A DNA stretch of 64,000 nt from Sphingobium terrigena (GTDB lineage Bacteria > Pseudomonadota > Alphaproteobacteria > Sphingomonadales > Sphingomonadaceae): NCBI RefSeq assembly GCF_003591655.1, contig NZ_QVRA01000011.1, positions 62,001 to 126,000 on the forward strand. The letters are read 5' to 3'. The first letter of the stretch is position 1. Every line of letters begins with the position of its first letter. The translations under genes and the position numbers were made by a program. Below the pieces are notes generated by a model that was not told where the DNA came from, did not search any database, and worked only from the letters and a program-made list of their open reading frames with translations. Positions 1 to 12,428 of this stretch are shown one piece after another.

Positions 1-1
1 C

Positions 2-1126
2 GCCAAGGTCCGGGTCGAGGCGGGGCAGGCCAATCTGCGCGGCACCGAAGCCAGCATTTTTTCGCAGGTCGTCGGTGCCTATATGGACGTGATCCGCGAC
101 AGCGCGATCGTCTCGCTCAATCAGGCCAATGTGAAGGTGCTGGAGGTCAATCTCCAGGCGACCAACGACCGGTTCGAGGTCGGCGACCTGACCCGCACCG
201 ACGTGGCCCAGTCGCAATCGCGGCTGGCGCTGGCGCAGGCCGATTTGCAGACGGTGCAGGCGAACCTGATCACCAGCCGCGAAAATTACATTGCGCTGGT
301 GGGCGAGGCGCCCGACATGCTGGAGCCGCCGCCGGTCCTGCCGGGGCTGCCCGCCACGCCCGATCTGGCGGTGCAGGTGGCGCTGGCCGACAATCCCGAC
401 ATTGCGTCGGCCAAGAAAGCGCGGGAAGCCGCTCGCTATGACGTGCGGGTGGCCAAGGCGGGCAATCTGCCCATCCTCTCGGCCTTCACCCAGGCAGGCT
501 ATACCAATTATCTCGATACGCTCGAAAATGGCACGGCCGGGGGCGGATCGCAGATCAACAAGCAGGCGCAGGCCGGGGTGCAGCTGAGCATCCCCCTTTA
601 TCAGGGTGGCCGCGTCGCCGCGCAGGTGCGCCAGCGCCAGGCGCAGGAATCGCAGGCGATCGAGCAGGAAATCCAGGTCGAACGCGGGGTCATCGCCCAG
701 GCGCGCGCCGCCTATGCCAGCTGGCAGGCCTCGCTCCAGGCGATCGAGTCCAACCAGAAGGCGGTCGATGCGACCAGCCTGTCGCTGGAAGGCGTGCGGG
801 CCGAAAATTCGGTGGGCAGCCGCACCATCCTCGACATCCTCAATGCCGAACAGGAAGCGCTCAACGCCCGCGTCCAGCTGGTGTCGGCGCGGCGCAACGC
901 CTATGTAGCGGGGTTCAGCCTGCTCGCCGCGATGGGTCATGCCGAAGCGGACGATCTGGGTCTGGCCAGCGGCGCGCTCTATGATCCCATGGTCAATTAT
1001 GATCGGGTGAAGGGCAAATGGTTCGACTGGGACTATGATGCCGCGCCCCGGCCGGTCGCCACGCGCACCGTTGACACGCTGCCGCAAAACGCCAATGTGA
1101 GTCCCGATACGGCACAACAGCCATAA
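2..1126 (+). CDS. TolC-family outer membrane efflux protein (5' truncated by window edge)
   Basis: The reading frame is already open at base 2, so the first visible ATG (83) is internal; 374 C-terminal residues are present. The long alternating Ala/Gln/Glu-rich helices, the motif GDLTRTDVAQSQSRLALA and the second-repeat motif VQLSIPLYQGGRVAAQVRQ are typical of the two outer membrane efflux (OEP) repeats of TolC. The family forms a trimeric channel-tunnel for type I secretion and RND pumps. A PopZ-like gene follows 37 bp downstream, an arrangement usual in alphaproteobacteria (tolC - DUF2497/popZ - valS). Which inner-membrane pump it serves cannot be told from this window. Confidence 0.93.
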   Translation, partial: AKVRVEAGQANLRGTEASIFSQVVGAYMDVIRDSAIVSLNQANVKVLEVNLQATNDRFEVGDLTRTDVAQSQSRLALAQADLQTVQANLITSRENYIALVGEAPDMLEPPPVLPGLPATPDLAVQVALADNPDIASAKKAREAARYDVRVAKAGNLPILSAFTQAGYTNYLDTLENGTAGGGSQINKQAQAGVQLSIPLYQGGRVAAQVRQRQAQESQAIEQEIQVERGVIAQARAAYASWQASLQAIESNQKAVDATSLSLEGVRAENSVGSRTILDILNAEQEALNARVQLVSARRNAYVAGFSLLAAMGHAEADDLGLASGALYDPMVNYDRVKGKWFDWDYDAAPRPVATRTVDTLPQNANVSPDTAQQP

Positions 1127-1163
1127 GGGGCTGTTTTTGCGCGGCCGATAGTCAGGGGACGGC

Positions 1164-1670
1164 ATGGGCGACATGAGCAAGGAACCCTCGATGGAAGAGA
1201 TACTCTCGTCCATCAAGCGGATCATCGCCGAGGAAGGCGAGGATGCTGTGCAGGCGGTACCACGTCGTGGCCGCGCCGATGCTGCGCCCAAGGCGATGAT
1301 CGAACCGGGTGAGCCGGAGCGCGCCCCCTTCGTGCCGCTGATCGACGAAGTGCTGGAACTGACCGAAGAGGTCGTGGTGGAGGATGTGATGCCCGCTCCC
1401 AAGCCTGCCGCCAAGGCGACGCCGGTGGCCAAGCCTGCCGCCGCAGCGGACGAGTCGATCCTGTCGGTCGAAAGCGAAGTCGCGGCGCGCCATTCGCTCT
1501 CCGCCCTCTCTTCCATGCTGGTCGCCGCCCCGGAAGGCGCGGACAATACGCTCGACGGGCTGGTCCGGTCGATGCTGAAACCCATGCTCAAGGAATGGCT
1601 CGACGCGCGCCTGCCTGCATTGGTCGAGGACATGGTGGCCAAGGAAATCGCGCGCATCACCGCGCGCTGA
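1164..1670 (+). CDS. popZ: PopZ-like polar organizing protein (DUF2497)
   Basis: 168 residues. The N-terminal segment MSKEPSMEEILSSIKRII (from residue 4) and the C-terminal helices LVRSMLKPMLKEWLDARLP are the two conserved blocks of DUF2497/PopZ; the middle is Pro/Ala/Glu-rich and probably disordered. In Caulobacter PopZ forms a polar matrix that anchors the chromosome origin region and cell-cycle proteins. AGGGGA lies a few bases before the chosen ATG; the ATG at 1173 is an alternative. Its place between tolC and valS matches other alphaproteobacteria. Function is by homology only. Confidence 0.85.
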   Translation: MGDMSKEPSMEEILSSIKRIIAEEGEDAVQAVPRRGRADAAPKAMIEPGEPERAPFVPLIDEVLELTEEVVVEDVMPAPKPAAKATPVAKPAAAADESILSVESEVAARHSLSALSSMLVAAPEGADNTLDGLVRSMLKPMLKEWLDARLPALVEDMVAKEIARITAR

Positions 1671-1777
1671 GCCGCACCCCTGCCGCTCCATTTTTTGATA
1701 CGGGGCGTGGACTATATCATGATGGACATGCGCAGCCCGATGCCCGGATAGACAGACGGGTTTTCAGGGGATTGGTG

Positions 1778-2917
1778 ATGATGTTGAGCAGACGCGGCCT
1801 GGTTCTTGGCGCAGTAGGCGCATCGCTCGCCGCGATGACGCCCTCCCTCCCGATGTGGAGCGCGGTGGCCCAGCAGGCGGGCGATGCCGCCGACATGGCC
1901 CGCTTCATCGCCGCGCTGCCCAAGGCGGAATATCATGTCCATCTGGAAGGCACGCTGGAAGCGGACATGAAGTTCGCGCTGGCGAAGCGCAACGGGCTGG
2001 ACCTGCCCTTTGCCGATGTCGCCGCGATGAAGGCCAGCTATATTTATCATGACCTGCCCAGCTTTCTGGCCATCTATTATGACGGCATGAAGGTGTTGCG
2101 GACGGAGCAGGATTTTCACGATCTGGCCTATGCCTATCTGGCCAAGGCGGCATCGCAGAATATCCTCTATGCCGAAATGTTCTTCGACCCGCAGGAGCAT
2201 CTGAAACGCGGCGTGCCGATGGCCGCGGTGATTGGCGGCATCACCAGCGCGCGGGTGGCGGCTGCGGCGCAACTGGGGATCGGGTCGCAACTCATCCTCT
2301 GCTTCGTGCGTGACCTGTCGGCGGAATCGGCCATGGCGGCGCTCGAAGCGGCGCTGCCGTTCCGCGAGCATCTGGTCGCGGTCGGGCTGGATTCGGACGA
2401 GAAAGACCATCCGCCGATCAAATTCGCCGCCCATTTCGCCAAGGCGCGGGCGGCGGGCCTGAAGGTCACGGCGCATTGCGACCTCAACCAGAAGGATATT
2501 TTGGAACATATCCGCCAGGCGATTGTCGACATTCGCGTCGACCGGATCGACCATGGCGGCAACATATTGGAATCGCCGGAGCTGATGGCGATGGCGAAGG
2601 CGCGGAACCTGTATTTCACCGTCTGCCCCAGCTTTTCCGGCACGGTGCGCGGGGATAAGCCGCCGATCGATGTGGTGCGCGGGATGCTGGACGCGGGCCT
2701 CAACGTCACCATCAATTCGGACGATCCGGCCTATATGGGCAGCGAATATCTCAATGAGGTGCTGGTGAAGGCGCAGGCGCGCAGTGCGCTGACCAAGGCG
2801 GAACTGGTGCAGTTGCAGCGCAACGCCTTCAACGCGGGATGGATGAGCGAGACGCAGCGCGCCGCCTGCCACGCGAAGCTGGACGCCTTTGCGAGGGCGC
2901 AGGGTGTGGCGGGCTGA
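1778..2917 (+). CDS. Adenosine deaminase family protein with Tat-like signal peptide
   Basis: 379 residues from the ATG at 1778, which has GGGG about 7 bp upstream. Longer upstream versions of the frame overlap popZ and lack homology. Metal-binding and catalytic motifs of the adenosine/adenine deaminase family are visible: HVHLEGTLE, TAHCD, DRIDHGGNI and the late NSDDPAYMG. The N-terminus MMLSRRGLVLGAVGASLAAM followed by SAVAQQA looks like a twin-arginine export signal with an AxA-type cleavage site, so the enzyme is predicted to be periplasmic, unlike the usual cytosolic Add. It would deaminate adenosine or a related purine; which one is not determined. It lies between popZ and valS, possibly a later insertion there. 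Confidence 0.88.
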   Translation: MMLSRRGLVLGAVGASLAAMTPSLPMWSAVAQQAGDAADMARFIAALPKAEYHVHLEGTLEADMKFALAKRNGLDLPFADVAAMKASYIYHDLPSFLAIYYDGMKVLRTEQDFHDLAYAYLAKAASQNILYAEMFFDPQEHLKRGVPMAAVIGGITSARVAAAAQLGIGSQLILCFVRDLSAESAMAALEAALPFREHLVAVGLDSDEKDHPPIKFAAHFAKARAAGLKVTAHCDLNQKDILEHIRQAIVDIRVDRIDHGGNILESPELMAMAKARNLYFTVCPSFSGTVRGDKPPIDVVRGMLDAGLNVTINSDDPAYMGSEYLNEVLVKAQARSALTKAELVQLQRNAFNAGWMSETQRAACHAKLDAFARAQGVAG

Positions 2918-2962
2918 TAGTTTCGCTGGAATGGAAGGGGAAGGGCCATTAAGGGCGCTTCC

Positions 2963-5938
<2,976 letters not shown>

Positions 5939-6000
5939 AGCTATAAGGACTATGGGTTCCCGCCTGCGCGGGAGCACCGGCACGAGGGGAGAGGCAGCAA

Positions 6001-7452
6001 GTGGCAGCAAGCACAGCAGGCGCAAAAGACCTGACGCAGGGGCCGATCGCGTCCACGCTGCTGCTGTTCGCCATTCCCACGCTGGCGTCGAACATTCTCC
6101 AGTCCCTCAATGGCTCGATCAACGCGATCTGGGTCGGGCGGTTTCTGGGGCCGCAGGCGCTGGCAGCGACGGCCAATGCCAATATCATCATGTTCCTCAT
6201 GTTCTCGGTTGTGTTCGGCTTTGGCATGGCGTCGACCGTCATGATCGGCCAGTCGATGGGACGGCGCGATATCGACGCGGCGCGGCGCGCGTTCGGGTCG
6301 GCGGTCGGTTTCTGCATGGGGCTGGCGGTCGTGGTTTCGACGGCGGGCTGGCTGGGCGCGCCGGCGCTGCTGCGGATGCTGGCGACCCCGGCGGAAGCCT
6401 ATGACATGGCGCTGGTCTATCTGCGCGTCATCTTCGTGGCGATGCCCGCCAGCCTGTTGTCGGTGATGATCATGATGGGCCTGCGCGGGGTGGGGGACGC
6501 GCGCACGCCGCTGATTTTCATGATCGTCAGCGTGGCCATGGACCTGATCCTCAATCCGGTGCTGATCCTGGGGCTGGGGCCGTTTCCCGCCATGGGCATC
6601 GCCGGATCGGCGACCGCGACCGCGGTGGCGGGCTTTGTCAGCCTGATCGGCATCATCGCCTACACCTATGCCAAGGATCTGCCGCTGCGGCTGCGCGGCG
6701 CGGAACTCGCCTATCTGCGCCCTGCGGCGGACCAGATGGGGGTGCTGCTGGGCAAGGGGCTGCCGATGGGCCTGCAGATGATCGTCATGTCCGCGTCGGG
6801 GCTGGTGATGATCGGCCTGGTCAATCGCGAAGGGCTGCTGGTGACGGCGGCCTATGGCGCGTCGCAGCAGCTATGGACCTATCTCCAGATGCCCGCCATG
6901 GCGATGGGCGCGGCGGTCAGCGCGATGGCGGCGCAGAATGTCGGCGCGGGCCGGTGGGACCGGATCAGCCGGATCACCGGGGTCGGCATCGGCTATCAGC
7001 TGCTGATCACCGGCACGATGGTAACTTTGATGCTGGTGTTCCACGAGCCGCTGCTGGGGTTGTTCCTGGGCGATAATGGCGCGGTGATCGCCGAAGCCTG
7101 GCACATGCAGTTGCGGGTCAGCTGGAGCTTCATCGCCTTTGGCTGCACCATGATCCTGTTCGGGGTGATGCGCGCCAATGGCGTGGTGGTGAAGCCGCTG
7201 ATCATCCTGATCTTCACTCTGTTCGTGGTGCGGATCGGCTTCTATTATGTCGCCTATCCGCTGATCGGGGCGGATGCGCTGTGGCTCAGCTTCCCGGCAG
7301 GGTCGTTCGTGTCGCTGCTGCTGGCGTTCCTCGTCTATGCCCATGGCGGCTGGCGCACGGCCAAGCTGCTGATGCCGGTGCATGAGGAAGAATGTCGCGA
7401 GGCTGTGAACAGTGAGGCTGAGCCTGTCGGGCGGATTGCGCCGACGGGGTAA
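6001..7452 (+). CDS. MATE family efflux transporter
   Basis: 483 residues from a GTG start preceded by GAGAGG. Around twelve hydrophobic helices in two MatE repeats are visible; ASTVMIGQSMGRRDIDAARR in the first half and AVSAMAAQNVGAGRWDR in the second are the matching family motifs. Members expel cationic drugs, dyes or secondary metabolites using Na+ or H+ gradients; the substrate cannot be predicted. A single REP-like hairpin (GTTCCCGCCTGCGCGGGAGC) occupies the gap after valS, so it may be separately transcribed. The last residues lie next to a palindromic element. Confidence 0.93.
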   Translation: MAASTAGAKDLTQGPIASTLLLFAIPTLASNILQSLNGSINAIWVGRFLGPQALAATANANIIMFLMFSVVFGFGMASTVMIGQSMGRRDIDAARRAFGSAVGFCMGLAVVVSTAGWLGAPALLRMLATPAEAYDMALVYLRVIFVAMPASLLSVMIMMGLRGVGDARTPLIFMIVSVAMDLILNPVLILGLGPFPAMGIAGSATATAVAGFVSLIGIIAYTYAKDLPLRLRGAELAYLRPAADQMGVLLGKGLPMGLQMIVMSASGLVMIGLVNREGLLVTAAYGASQQLWTYLQMPAMAMGAAVSAMAAQNVGAGRWDRISRITGVGIGYQLLITGTMVTLMLVFHEPLLGLFLGDNGAVIAEAWHMQLRVSWSFIAFGCTMILFGVMRANGVVVKPLIILIFTLFVVRIGFYYVAYPLIGADALWLSFPAGSFVSLLLAFLVYAHGGWRTAKLLMPVHEEECREAVNSEAEPVGRIAPTG

Positions 7453-7487
7453 TAACAATGCGCATTGATGGAAACCTACGAACTGTT

Positions 7488-7679
7488 GTTCCCCGGCAAT
7501 GGCCGGGGAATTGCATATGAGTTTCCGTTATTCAGCAACGTCATGCTGAACTTGTTGCAGCATCCATCATGCCCCAAAAGCTGCCGCTCGGTACGAGGAA
7601 TGGATCCTGAAACAAGTTCAGGATGACGAGGAGGGAGGGGGTAGTTTCATATGCGATAGCCCGGTCTTCGCCGGGGAAC
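7488..7679. repeat. MITE-like palindromic element, copy A
   Basis: Nested inverted repeats fill the 7453-7705 intergenic gap. Outer arms 7488-7520 and 7648-7679 share GTTCCCCGG.. and GCATATGA/TCATATGC. Inner arms 7539-7567 and 7600-7628 match at 26 of 29 positions (CGTCATnCTGAACTTGTT type). A related copy with the same inner and outer blocks is at 30728-30888. No ORF inside; it separates the convergent MATE and HerA genes. Confidence 0.75.
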
Positions 7680-7705
7680 GCTATCACCTTTCCCATGCGT
7701 GACGA

Positions 7706-9361
7706 TCAACGCCCCTGATTGCGCCAGCGGGTGATGGTGCGGTCGAGGATGGCGTCCTCGCCGCCCGACTGGCGCCATAGTTCGGTGAAGCTGGGGTCGC
7801 CCGATGCGGGGCGGCGATGTTCTTCCAGATTGTCGAGCGCGACGCGGATCGGCACCGCGACGCCTTCGCCGCAGATGATCGCTTCCCGGTTGCGCAGCGC
7901 GGGGATGGAATCGAGGAAGCCGCGCGCGCCTTCGGGCATGGCGGCCTTGACGAATGCCTGGTCGCGGTCGTTGTTCAGGCGCATCGAAATGATGGTGCCG
8001 CACTGCGACAGCACGCCTTCGGCCAGATCCGACGGACGCTGGGTGATGAGGCCAAGCGAGACGCCATATTTGCGGCCTTCCTTGGCGATCCGCTCCAATA
8101 TCTTGCGCACCGCCTGCCCTGCGCCGGTGGTGCTGTTGGGGATGTAGCGATGGGCTTCCTCGCAGACCAGCAGGATCGGCCGCTGCGGCTCGTCGCGCGC
8201 CCAGATGGCATAGTCGAACACTAACCTGGACAATACCGACACGACGGTGGAGGTGATGTCGGACGGCATGGCCGACACGTCGATGATGGAGATCGGCTTG
8301 CCGTCCGATGGCAGGCGGAAAATCTTGGCGATGAAGGCCTGCATCGTGTCGGCGACCAGCATGCCGGAGAACATGAAGCTGTAGCGCGGATCGGCCTTGA
8401 TCTCGTCAATCTTGGTCTTGAGCCGCATATAGGGCAGCGAGTTGGTGCCCTTGTCGAGCTTGCCCATCTCATTCTGGAGGATGGAGGTCAGGTCGGACAG
8501 CAGATAGGGGATGGGCGAATCGACGGTCAGGCGGCCAATCTGTTCGGCCAGGCGGTTCTTCGATCGCGCGGCGAGCAGACATTTGGCGAGAATGTCGCAA
8601 TCGACGGTGCGTTCGGAGCCGGACGAGGTGACGAACACCTCGCAATGCTCCTCGAAATTCATCAGCCAGTAGGGCAGGGCCAGATTGTTGATGTCGAACA
8701 CCGCACCGTTGTTGGCGAAGGCGGCGCCATATTCGCCGTGCGGGTCGATCATGACAATGTGCCCCTGGGGCGACAGGTCGCAGATGCGGTGCAGGATCAG
8801 CGCCGCACTGGTCGATTTGCCGGTGCCGGTGGAGCCGAGCAGCGCGAAATGCTTGCCCAGCATCGAATCGACATAGAGGGCGGCGCGCGTGTCATTGGTG
8901 GGATAGACGGTGCCGATTTCGACATTGGGGCGATCGTCTGCGGCGTAGATTTGCTGCATGTCGCGGCCCGACACCGGGAAGATATCGGTTCCGGGCGTGG
9001 GATAGCGGGTCACGCCGCGGCGGAAACGATAGATGCGGCCGGTCAGCTTTTCCTCATCGCCCTCACCCAGAAAGTCGATGTCGGCGATGATGCTCTTGCT
9101 CGCCTGATCCAGCGTCATCGCGCGCACGCTGGCGACCAGCCAGCATTGGCCGACGCGCATCTTCACCTGGCTGCCGACCTGTCCCGCCATCGCGGTGCAG
9201 GGATCGGGATCCTGCCCCAGCACGGCAAGGCGTGTGGCGTCGATCATCACCTTGGAACTGGACCCGGCAATCTGGAACACCATACCCATGGCCTGACCCA
9301 AAGCGGGGTGTGCGGACGATGCAGCATTAGTAAATTGTTGTGCGCCCGGCATCTGGGTCAT
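7706..9361 (-). CDS. HerA-like hexameric ATPase (DUF87, HAS-barrel)
   Basis: 551 residues from the ATG at 9361; an upstream in-frame ATG (9409) adds 16 residues without support. The N-terminal region (VGSQVKMRVGQCWLVASV) fits a HAS-barrel. Walker A GSTGTGKST lies near residue 176, and a Walker B-like ILLVCEEAHRYIP followed by ITQRPSDLAEGVLSQCGTII lies in the second half, as in HerA/FtsK-superfamily DNA pumps. In archaea HerA works with NurA in DNA end processing; no nuclease gene is adjacent here, so the bacterial role is open. Confidence 0.88.
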   Translation of the reverse strand: MTQMPGAQQFTNAASSAHPALGQAMGMVFQIAGSSSKVMIDATRLAVLGQDPDPCTAMAGQVGSQVKMRVGQCWLVASVRAMTLDQASKSIIADIDFLGEGDEEKLTGRIYRFRRGVTRYPTPGTDIFPVSGRDMQQIYAADDRPNVEIGTVYPTNDTRAALYVDSMLGKHFALLGSTGTGKSTSAALILHRICDLSPQGHIVMIDPHGEYGAAFANNGAVFDINNLALPYWLMNFEEHCEVFVTSSGSERTVDCDILAKCLLAARSKNRLAEQIGRLTVDSPIPYLLSDLTSILQNEMGKLDKGTNSLPYMRLKTKIDEIKADPRYSFMFSGMLVADTMQAFIAKIFRLPSDGKPISIIDVSAMPSDITSTVVSVLSRLVFDYAIWARDEPQRPILLVCEEAHRYIPNSTTGAGQAVRKILERIAKEGRKYGVSLGLITQRPSDLAEGVLSQCGTIISMRLNNDRDQAFVKAAMPEGARGFLDSIPALRNREAIICGEGVAVPIRVALDNLEEHRRPASGDPSFTELWRQSGGEDAILDRTITRWRNQGR

Positions 9362-9556
9362 GAGCCTTTGTCGTCCCTTCGACCGGAGCGGCTTCCGGCA
9401 AACAGGCACTTATCTAGGCGATAGAGGTAAAGATTGGCTTATAGCCGCACAGGGTTAACGCGCGGTAGGCACAGGTCCGAAACGGATCGACATGGGGCGG
9501 CGCGGAACAGCGGGCCAGTTGGCGCATTATTGCCGCGTAACAGTCAGGATCTTTGC

Positions 9557-10648
9557 TTGTCCGAAACGATAGTGGCCGATGGAGCGCGTCGCTCCGACGC
9601 GATCGCCATAGCCCGTGTCATCTGTATCCTTGGCGTTGTCTATGTCCACGCCTGGACCGGGCAGAATGGCGCAGCACTCGACGCGCTGCGCGGCACGGGG
9701 CAGGAGACTCTGCGCTGGGCGCTGATGGAGATATTCGGGCGCAGCGCGGTGCCGCTGCTGGGGCTGATTTCCGGCTGGCTGGTGGCGGGGTCGGAGAGCG
9801 CGCGGCACTGGCGGGGCCATGTCTGGCGCAAGGCACGGACGATCCTGCTGCCGATGATCCTGTGGAACGGGCTGGCGATCCTGCTGGTGTCGGGCGTGGC
9901 CTGGTTCGGGTCGCTGAGCGCGCCGGTGCCGACATCACTCTGGTGGGTGGTGCAGGAGGTGCTGATCGTCAGCCGCAATCCCGACATCAATGTCCAGATG
10001 CCGTTTTTGCGCGATCTGTTCCTGTGCATGGTTGTAGCGCCGCTGCTGGTGCGATCGCCGGGATGGACGCTGTGGATGGTGGTCATTGCGGCGGCGGCGG
10101 CGCATGTCGCAGGGCTGGGGCCGCCGGTGCTCATGCGGGCGTCGATCCTGTGCTTCTTCACGCTCGGCATCCTTGCCCGGCGTGGCGGGTGGGAGCGGCG
10201 GGCGATAGCGCTGCCGCTGGCGGGGGCAGTGCTGCCCTTTGCGCTGCTGATCAGCGTCCAGCTTTATGTGATGGTCGGGCTGGCGGAGTTGCCGCCCGTG
10301 CTGGTGCGCAATGCCATCGATCTGGCGGTGCGGATCGCGGCGGCGCTCGCTTTCTGGCGGCTGGCCTGGGCGCTGGCGGGGAGCGGTGTGCGTGGCGTAT
10401 TGCTGCGGATCGAGCCGTTCGTCTTCTTCCTCTTCTGTGCGCACCTGATCCTGATCTGGCTGTTCGGCCCGTTGCTGGGCGAGCTGTTCGGGTCGCTCGG
10501 ATCGCCGCTCTATCCGCTCTATCTGCTGATCCAGCCGCTGCTGGTGCTCGGCGCGGTCATGCTGATCGCCACGCTGCTGCGCCGGATCGCGCCCGGTGCG
10601 GCCACTATGCTGAGCGGCGGACGGATCAGGCCGGTTCGCGAGCGGTAA
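9557..10648 (+). CDS. Acyltransferase 3 family membrane protein
   Basis: About 363 residues with roughly ten hydrophobic helices. The start region [19 protein letters not shown] is the family signature, with the catalytic-type His of the first helix. The family O-acetylates sugars or other surface molecules using cytoplasmic acyl donors. I prefer the TTG at 9557 (AGGA 8 bp upstream), which puts the family signature at the N-terminus; a TTG at 9434 with its own GAGG would add 41 non-homologous residues. The 3' end overlaps the convergent flavin oxidoreductase gene by 23 bp. Substrate unknown. Confidence 0.85.
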   Translation: MSETIVADGARRSDAIAIARVICILGVVYVHAWTGQNGAALDALRGTGQETLRWALMEIFGRSAVPLLGLISGWLVAGSESARHWRGHVWRKARTILLPMILWNGLAILLVSGVAWFGSLSAPVPTSLWWVVQEVLIVSRNPDINVQMPFLRDLFLCMVVAPLLVRSPGWTLWMVVIAAAAAHVAGLGPPVLMRASILCFFTLGILARRGGWERRAIALPLAGAVLPFALLISVQLYVMVGLAELPPVLVRNAIDLAVRIAAALAFWRLAWALAGSGVRGVLLRIEPFVFFLFCAHLILIWLFGPLLGELFGSLGSPLYPLYLLIQPLLVLGAVMLIATLLRRIAPGAATMLSGGRIRPVRER

Positions 10649-11630
10649 GCGCCTGTGCGGCGGCCATTGCAATGGCGAAGCTGCGTTTGCGCGCAGCCAC
10701 ATCATGGATCTGGCCGGTGAGGATCAGTTCGTCGACCTGGGTGCGGCGTAGAAAAGCGGCAATGTCGCGCTCGACATCGGCCTGGGTGCCGATGCTGGAG
10801 ACGCTCAGCACGTCGGACAGCATCGCCTGCGCTTGCGGTGGCAGGCTGTCATAATAGCCCTCCACCGGCGGCTGGAGCTTGCCCGGCTGGCCGGTGCGCA
10901 GGCGGACGAACGCCTGCTGCATCGAACTGGCGAGCAGCTGCGCTTCGTCGGCGTTGTCGGCGGCAAAGACATTATAGCCCGCCATGACATAGGGAGTTTT
11001 GAGCTGCGCCGACGGGCGGAAGTCGCGGCGGTAGATGGCGATCGCCTCGTCCAGTGCGCCGGGTGCGAAATGGGAGGCGAAGGCATAGGGCAGGCCAAGC
11101 GCGGCGGCGAGTTGCGCGCCATAGAAGCTGGACCCCAATATCCATAGCGGCACATCCTCGCCCGCGCCCGGTGTCGCCTGAATGCCCAGCCGATCATCGC
11201 CCGCAAAATAGGCCTGCAACTCCATCACGTCGCGCGGGAACTGGTCCGCGCCGCCCGCCAGATTGCGGCGGATCGCCTGTGCCACCCGCTGGTCGGAACC
11301 GGGCGCGCGACCCAGCCCCAGATCGACCCGGCCGGGGAACAAGGCGGCGAGCGTGCCAAATTGTTCGGCGATCAGCAGCGGGGCATGGTTGGGCAGCATG
11401 ATGCCACCTGCGCCGATACGGATGGTGGAGGTCGCATGGCCGATATGGGCCAGCACCACGGAGGTGGCGGCCGACGCGATGCCCGCCATGCCATGATGTT
11501 CGGCCACCCAGTAGCGATGATAGCCCAGCGCTTCGGCATGGGCGGCAAGATCGGCGGCATTGGCCAGCGCGGTGGCGACGCTGTCCCCTTCACGGACGGG
11601 GACGAGGTCGAGCATGGAAAAGCGTGTCAT
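10626..11630 (-). CDS. LLM class flavin-dependent oxidoreductase (luciferase-like)
   Basis: 334 residues. [36 protein letters not shown] and [15 protein letters not shown] are the conserved strands of the YhbW/MsnO8-like bacterial luciferase-type monooxygenases that use reduced FMN or F420; without F420 biosynthesis in view, FMN is likelier. The ATG at 11630 gives the canonical N-terminus MTRFSMLDL; an ATG at 11639 adds only three residues. Substrate unknown. Confidence 0.9.
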   Translation of the reverse strand: MTRFSMLDLVPVREGDSVATALANAADLAAHAEALGYHRYWVAEHHGMAGIASAATSVVLAHIGHATSTIRIGAGGIMLPNHAPLLIAEQFGTLAALFPGRVDLGLGRAPGSDQRVAQAIRRNLAGGADQFPRDVMELQAYFAGDDRLGIQATPGAGEDVPLWILGSSFYGAQLAAALGLPYAFASHFAPGALDEAIAIYRRDFRPSAQLKTPYVMAGYNVFAADNADEAQLLASSMQQAFVRLRTGQPGKLQPPVEGYYDSLPPQAQAMLSDVLSVSSIGTQADVERDIAAFLRRTQVDELILTGQIHDVAARKRSFAIAMAAAQALTAREPA

Positions 11631-11676
11631 GCCTGCCATATGGGGGCATGATGGGTTTTATTTCAATACGGGAAAA

Positions 11677-12117
11677 TCAGACGGCGCGACCAAAGCCCTG
11701 TGCCGGGGTGTCGGTGCGGCGACCAAATGTCACCGGACGACGCGCGACCAGCGGGTTGGCGTCGCGGTCCAGCAGCGCCATCGTCTCGGTAAAGCAGGGG
11801 CGCAGCGCGACGACGGTTTCGATCAATTCGTCCGGGCTTTCCCGCGTTTCCACGCAGCGGCGGGCGACCATTTCAATTTCTTCGGCCATGGCGCTCAGCC
11901 GATAGGCACCAAATTGCGCCGATTCGCCCTTGAGCGTATGGGCGGGCGTCACCAACGCGGCGGCATTGCGGGCGCGGAAAGCATCCTCGACCGCACCGAT
12001 GGATTTGGCACCATCTTCCCGGAAATAGCCAAGGATGCGCAGAAATGCCGTACCCAGCTCACCGCGGGTGCGTGCAAAATCGCTCCAATTCACCAGATCG
12101 GTTTCTTGATGAGGCAC
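11677..12117 (-). CDS. Hpt domain phosphotransfer protein
   Basis: 146 residues from a GTG at 12117 that has a perfect AAGGAG 8 bp upstream; this decides the start over the longer frame from 12141. AHTLKGESAQFGA contains the phosphorylatable His of histidine phosphotransfer domains, followed by the expected helix pair (LSAMAEEIEMVARR). Hpt proteins relay phosphate between hybrid kinases and response regulators. No kinase or receiver gene is adjacent, so the partner is encoded elsewhere. The C-terminal 30 residues are basic and not part of the domain. Confidence 0.85.
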   Translation of the reverse strand: MPHQETDLVNWSDFARTRGELGTAFLRILGYFREDGAKSIGAVEDAFRARNAAALVTPAHTLKGESAQFGAYRLSAMAEEIEMVARRCVETRESPDELIETVVALRPCFTETMALLDRDANPLVARRPVTFGRRTDTPAQGFGRAV

Positions 12118-12207
12118 CCGTGCCACTCCTTGCTCTAACAACGAGAAAATAGGCGGTGCATGTAAACAGAGCGTTAAAGCGTGGCGATCAGCAATGGATT
12201 AGTTGGT

Positions 12208-12423
12208 TCAATCCGGTGTTAATTGCGACAGCGCATAACGATGCGTGTCGAGGATCGCAAAGGACCAGCCATGTTGCCGGGCGAGCGCTTCCAGTTCGCG
12301 CCCGGCAATCGGGTCGTCCGCTTCGATCATAATAGCGTGCGCATCGCGCATGGCCCGTGCCGCGCGCAGGGCGGGCCAGGGACATTTCATGCCGCGCGCA
12401 TGGACGATGACCGGATCGGCCAT
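12208..12423 (-). CDS. TusA/SirA-like sulfurtransferase family protein
   Basis: 71 residues. The motif GMKCPWPALRAARAM carries the CPxP signature whose Cys carries persulfide in TusA (sulfur relay to tRNA 2-thiouridine or molybdenum cofactor). The fold length and the C-terminal strand WSFAILDTHRY fit the family. It lies 5 bp after der on the same strand, so it is probably cotranscribed with der. Whether it is true TusA or a paralogue cannot be told. Confidence 0.85.
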   Translation of the reverse strand: MADPVIVHARGMKCPWPALRAARAMRDAHAIMIEADDPIAGRELEALARQHGWSFAILDTHRYALSQLTPD

Positions 12424-12428
12424 CGCGC

